Of a stretch of 12,641 nt of DNA, positions 12,454-12,641 are shown in pieces. The notes beneath the pieces were generated by a model. That model did not search any database, was not told where the DNA came from, and saw only the letters and a list, made by a program, of their open reading frames with translations. Both the position numbers and the translations under genes were made by a program. The DNA comes from Collinsella aerofaciens (GTDB lineage Bacteria; Actinomycetota; Coriobacteriia; Coriobacteriales; Coriobacteriaceae). The stretch covers positions 3,171 through 15,811 of the forward strand of contig JAJWXI010000028.1 in NCBI GenBank assembly GCA_021641225.1. The letters are read 5' to 3'. Position 1 is the first letter of the stretch, and each line of letters opens with the position of its first letter.

Positions 12454-12641
12454 ATGAGCGGACTGATTATCGATAGCGAAGCCTGCATCGGCTGCGGTCG
12501 CTGCGTTCGCGCCTGCGCCTCGGGCGGCATTGTGGTGGAGGGCGAGCGCCCCAATCGCTGTGCCCGCGTAACCGACGGCTGTATCCTGTGCGGCGGGTGC
12601 GTCGACGCCTGCCCCGTCAACGCCATCTCGATCGAGCGCGA
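12454..12641 (+). CDS. etfA: ETF alpha subunit with N-terminal ferredoxin domain (3' part beyond right edge)
   Basis: Only the first 62 codons are in the window. They form a complete two-cluster ferredoxin domain: C11-x2-C14-x2-C17-x3-C21 and C43-x2-C46-x2-C49-x3-C53-P54, each set fit to bind a [4Fe-4S] cluster. The ATG directly follows the TAG of etfB, with GAGGGG as ribosome binding site nine bases upstream. An N-terminal ferredoxin domain fused to ETF alpha is the arrangement of LctC and CarE in electron-bifurcating complexes, and the position right after etfB makes this the expected reading. The ETF alpha part itself is not visible, so a separate small ferredoxin gene is the alternative. 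Confidence 0.75.
   Translation, partial: MSGLIIDSEACIGCGRCVRACASGGIVVEGERPNRCARVTDGCILCGGCVDACPVNAISIER

Noticed and set aside
1..12641. CRISPR array, tRNA, rRNA or insertion sequence
   Set aside because: No regularly spaced long repeats, no cloverleaf-like sequence, no rRNA-like stretch and no transposase-like protein were found on either strand.

Overview
The window is GC-rich, gene-dense DNA with strong purine-rich ribosome binding sites and frequent GTG starts. The mix of genes (an obligate-anaerobe style FAD oxidase plus ETF cluster, a DUF554 membrane protein, a set of small surface proteins and a TerB/BrxD/helicase cassette) fits a gut actinobacterium of the Coriobacteriia, probably Collinsella-like. 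That assignment is inference from the overall look of the proteins; there is no rRNA or other marker here to prove it.

Region 1 (1-5558, minus strand) is a three-gene operon: a TerB-N/TerB-C domain protein, a BrxD-type (DUF2791) P-loop ATPase, and a large Lhr-like DEVH helicase whose C-terminus runs off the left edge. The first two genes overlap by 8 bases. The helicase follows after a 116-base spacer that holds an imperfect hairpin and phased CAACG motifs. BrxD and an Lhr-type helicase (BrxHI) are a known pair in type 2 BREX phage defence, but no PglX methylase, PglZ or PglW/Y is visible here. Instead the pair is linked to a Ter-family protein, so this is the best candidate for an under-described DNA-processing or defence system. 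An extended -10 promoter and two 8-bp inverted repeats precede it.

Region 2 (5646-6362, minus) is a DUF554 membrane protein with its own upstream intergenic region carrying an operator-like AT-rich palindrome.

Region 3 (6481-9687, minus) is a likely five-gene operon: a cytosolic 98-residue protein of unknown function, a membrane-anchored 169-residue protein, a secreted 199-residue protein, a 93-residue protein with signal peptide and C-terminal membrane segment, and a secreted 476-residue protein with two CxxC motifs. The last four are all exported or surface-anchored, and two appear to share a beta-rich extracellular domain. This looks like a cell-surface structure or matrix locus, function unknown.

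A 346-base divergent intergenic region (9688-10033) separates this from region 4 (10034-12641, plus): a GlcD/LctD-type FAD-binding 2-hydroxyacid dehydrogenase, the electron transfer flavoprotein beta subunit, and the first 62 codons of an ETF alpha subunit carrying an N-terminal two-cluster ferredoxin domain. Together they match the parts list of the electron-bifurcating (NAD/ferredoxin) lactate dehydrogenase known from acetogens.
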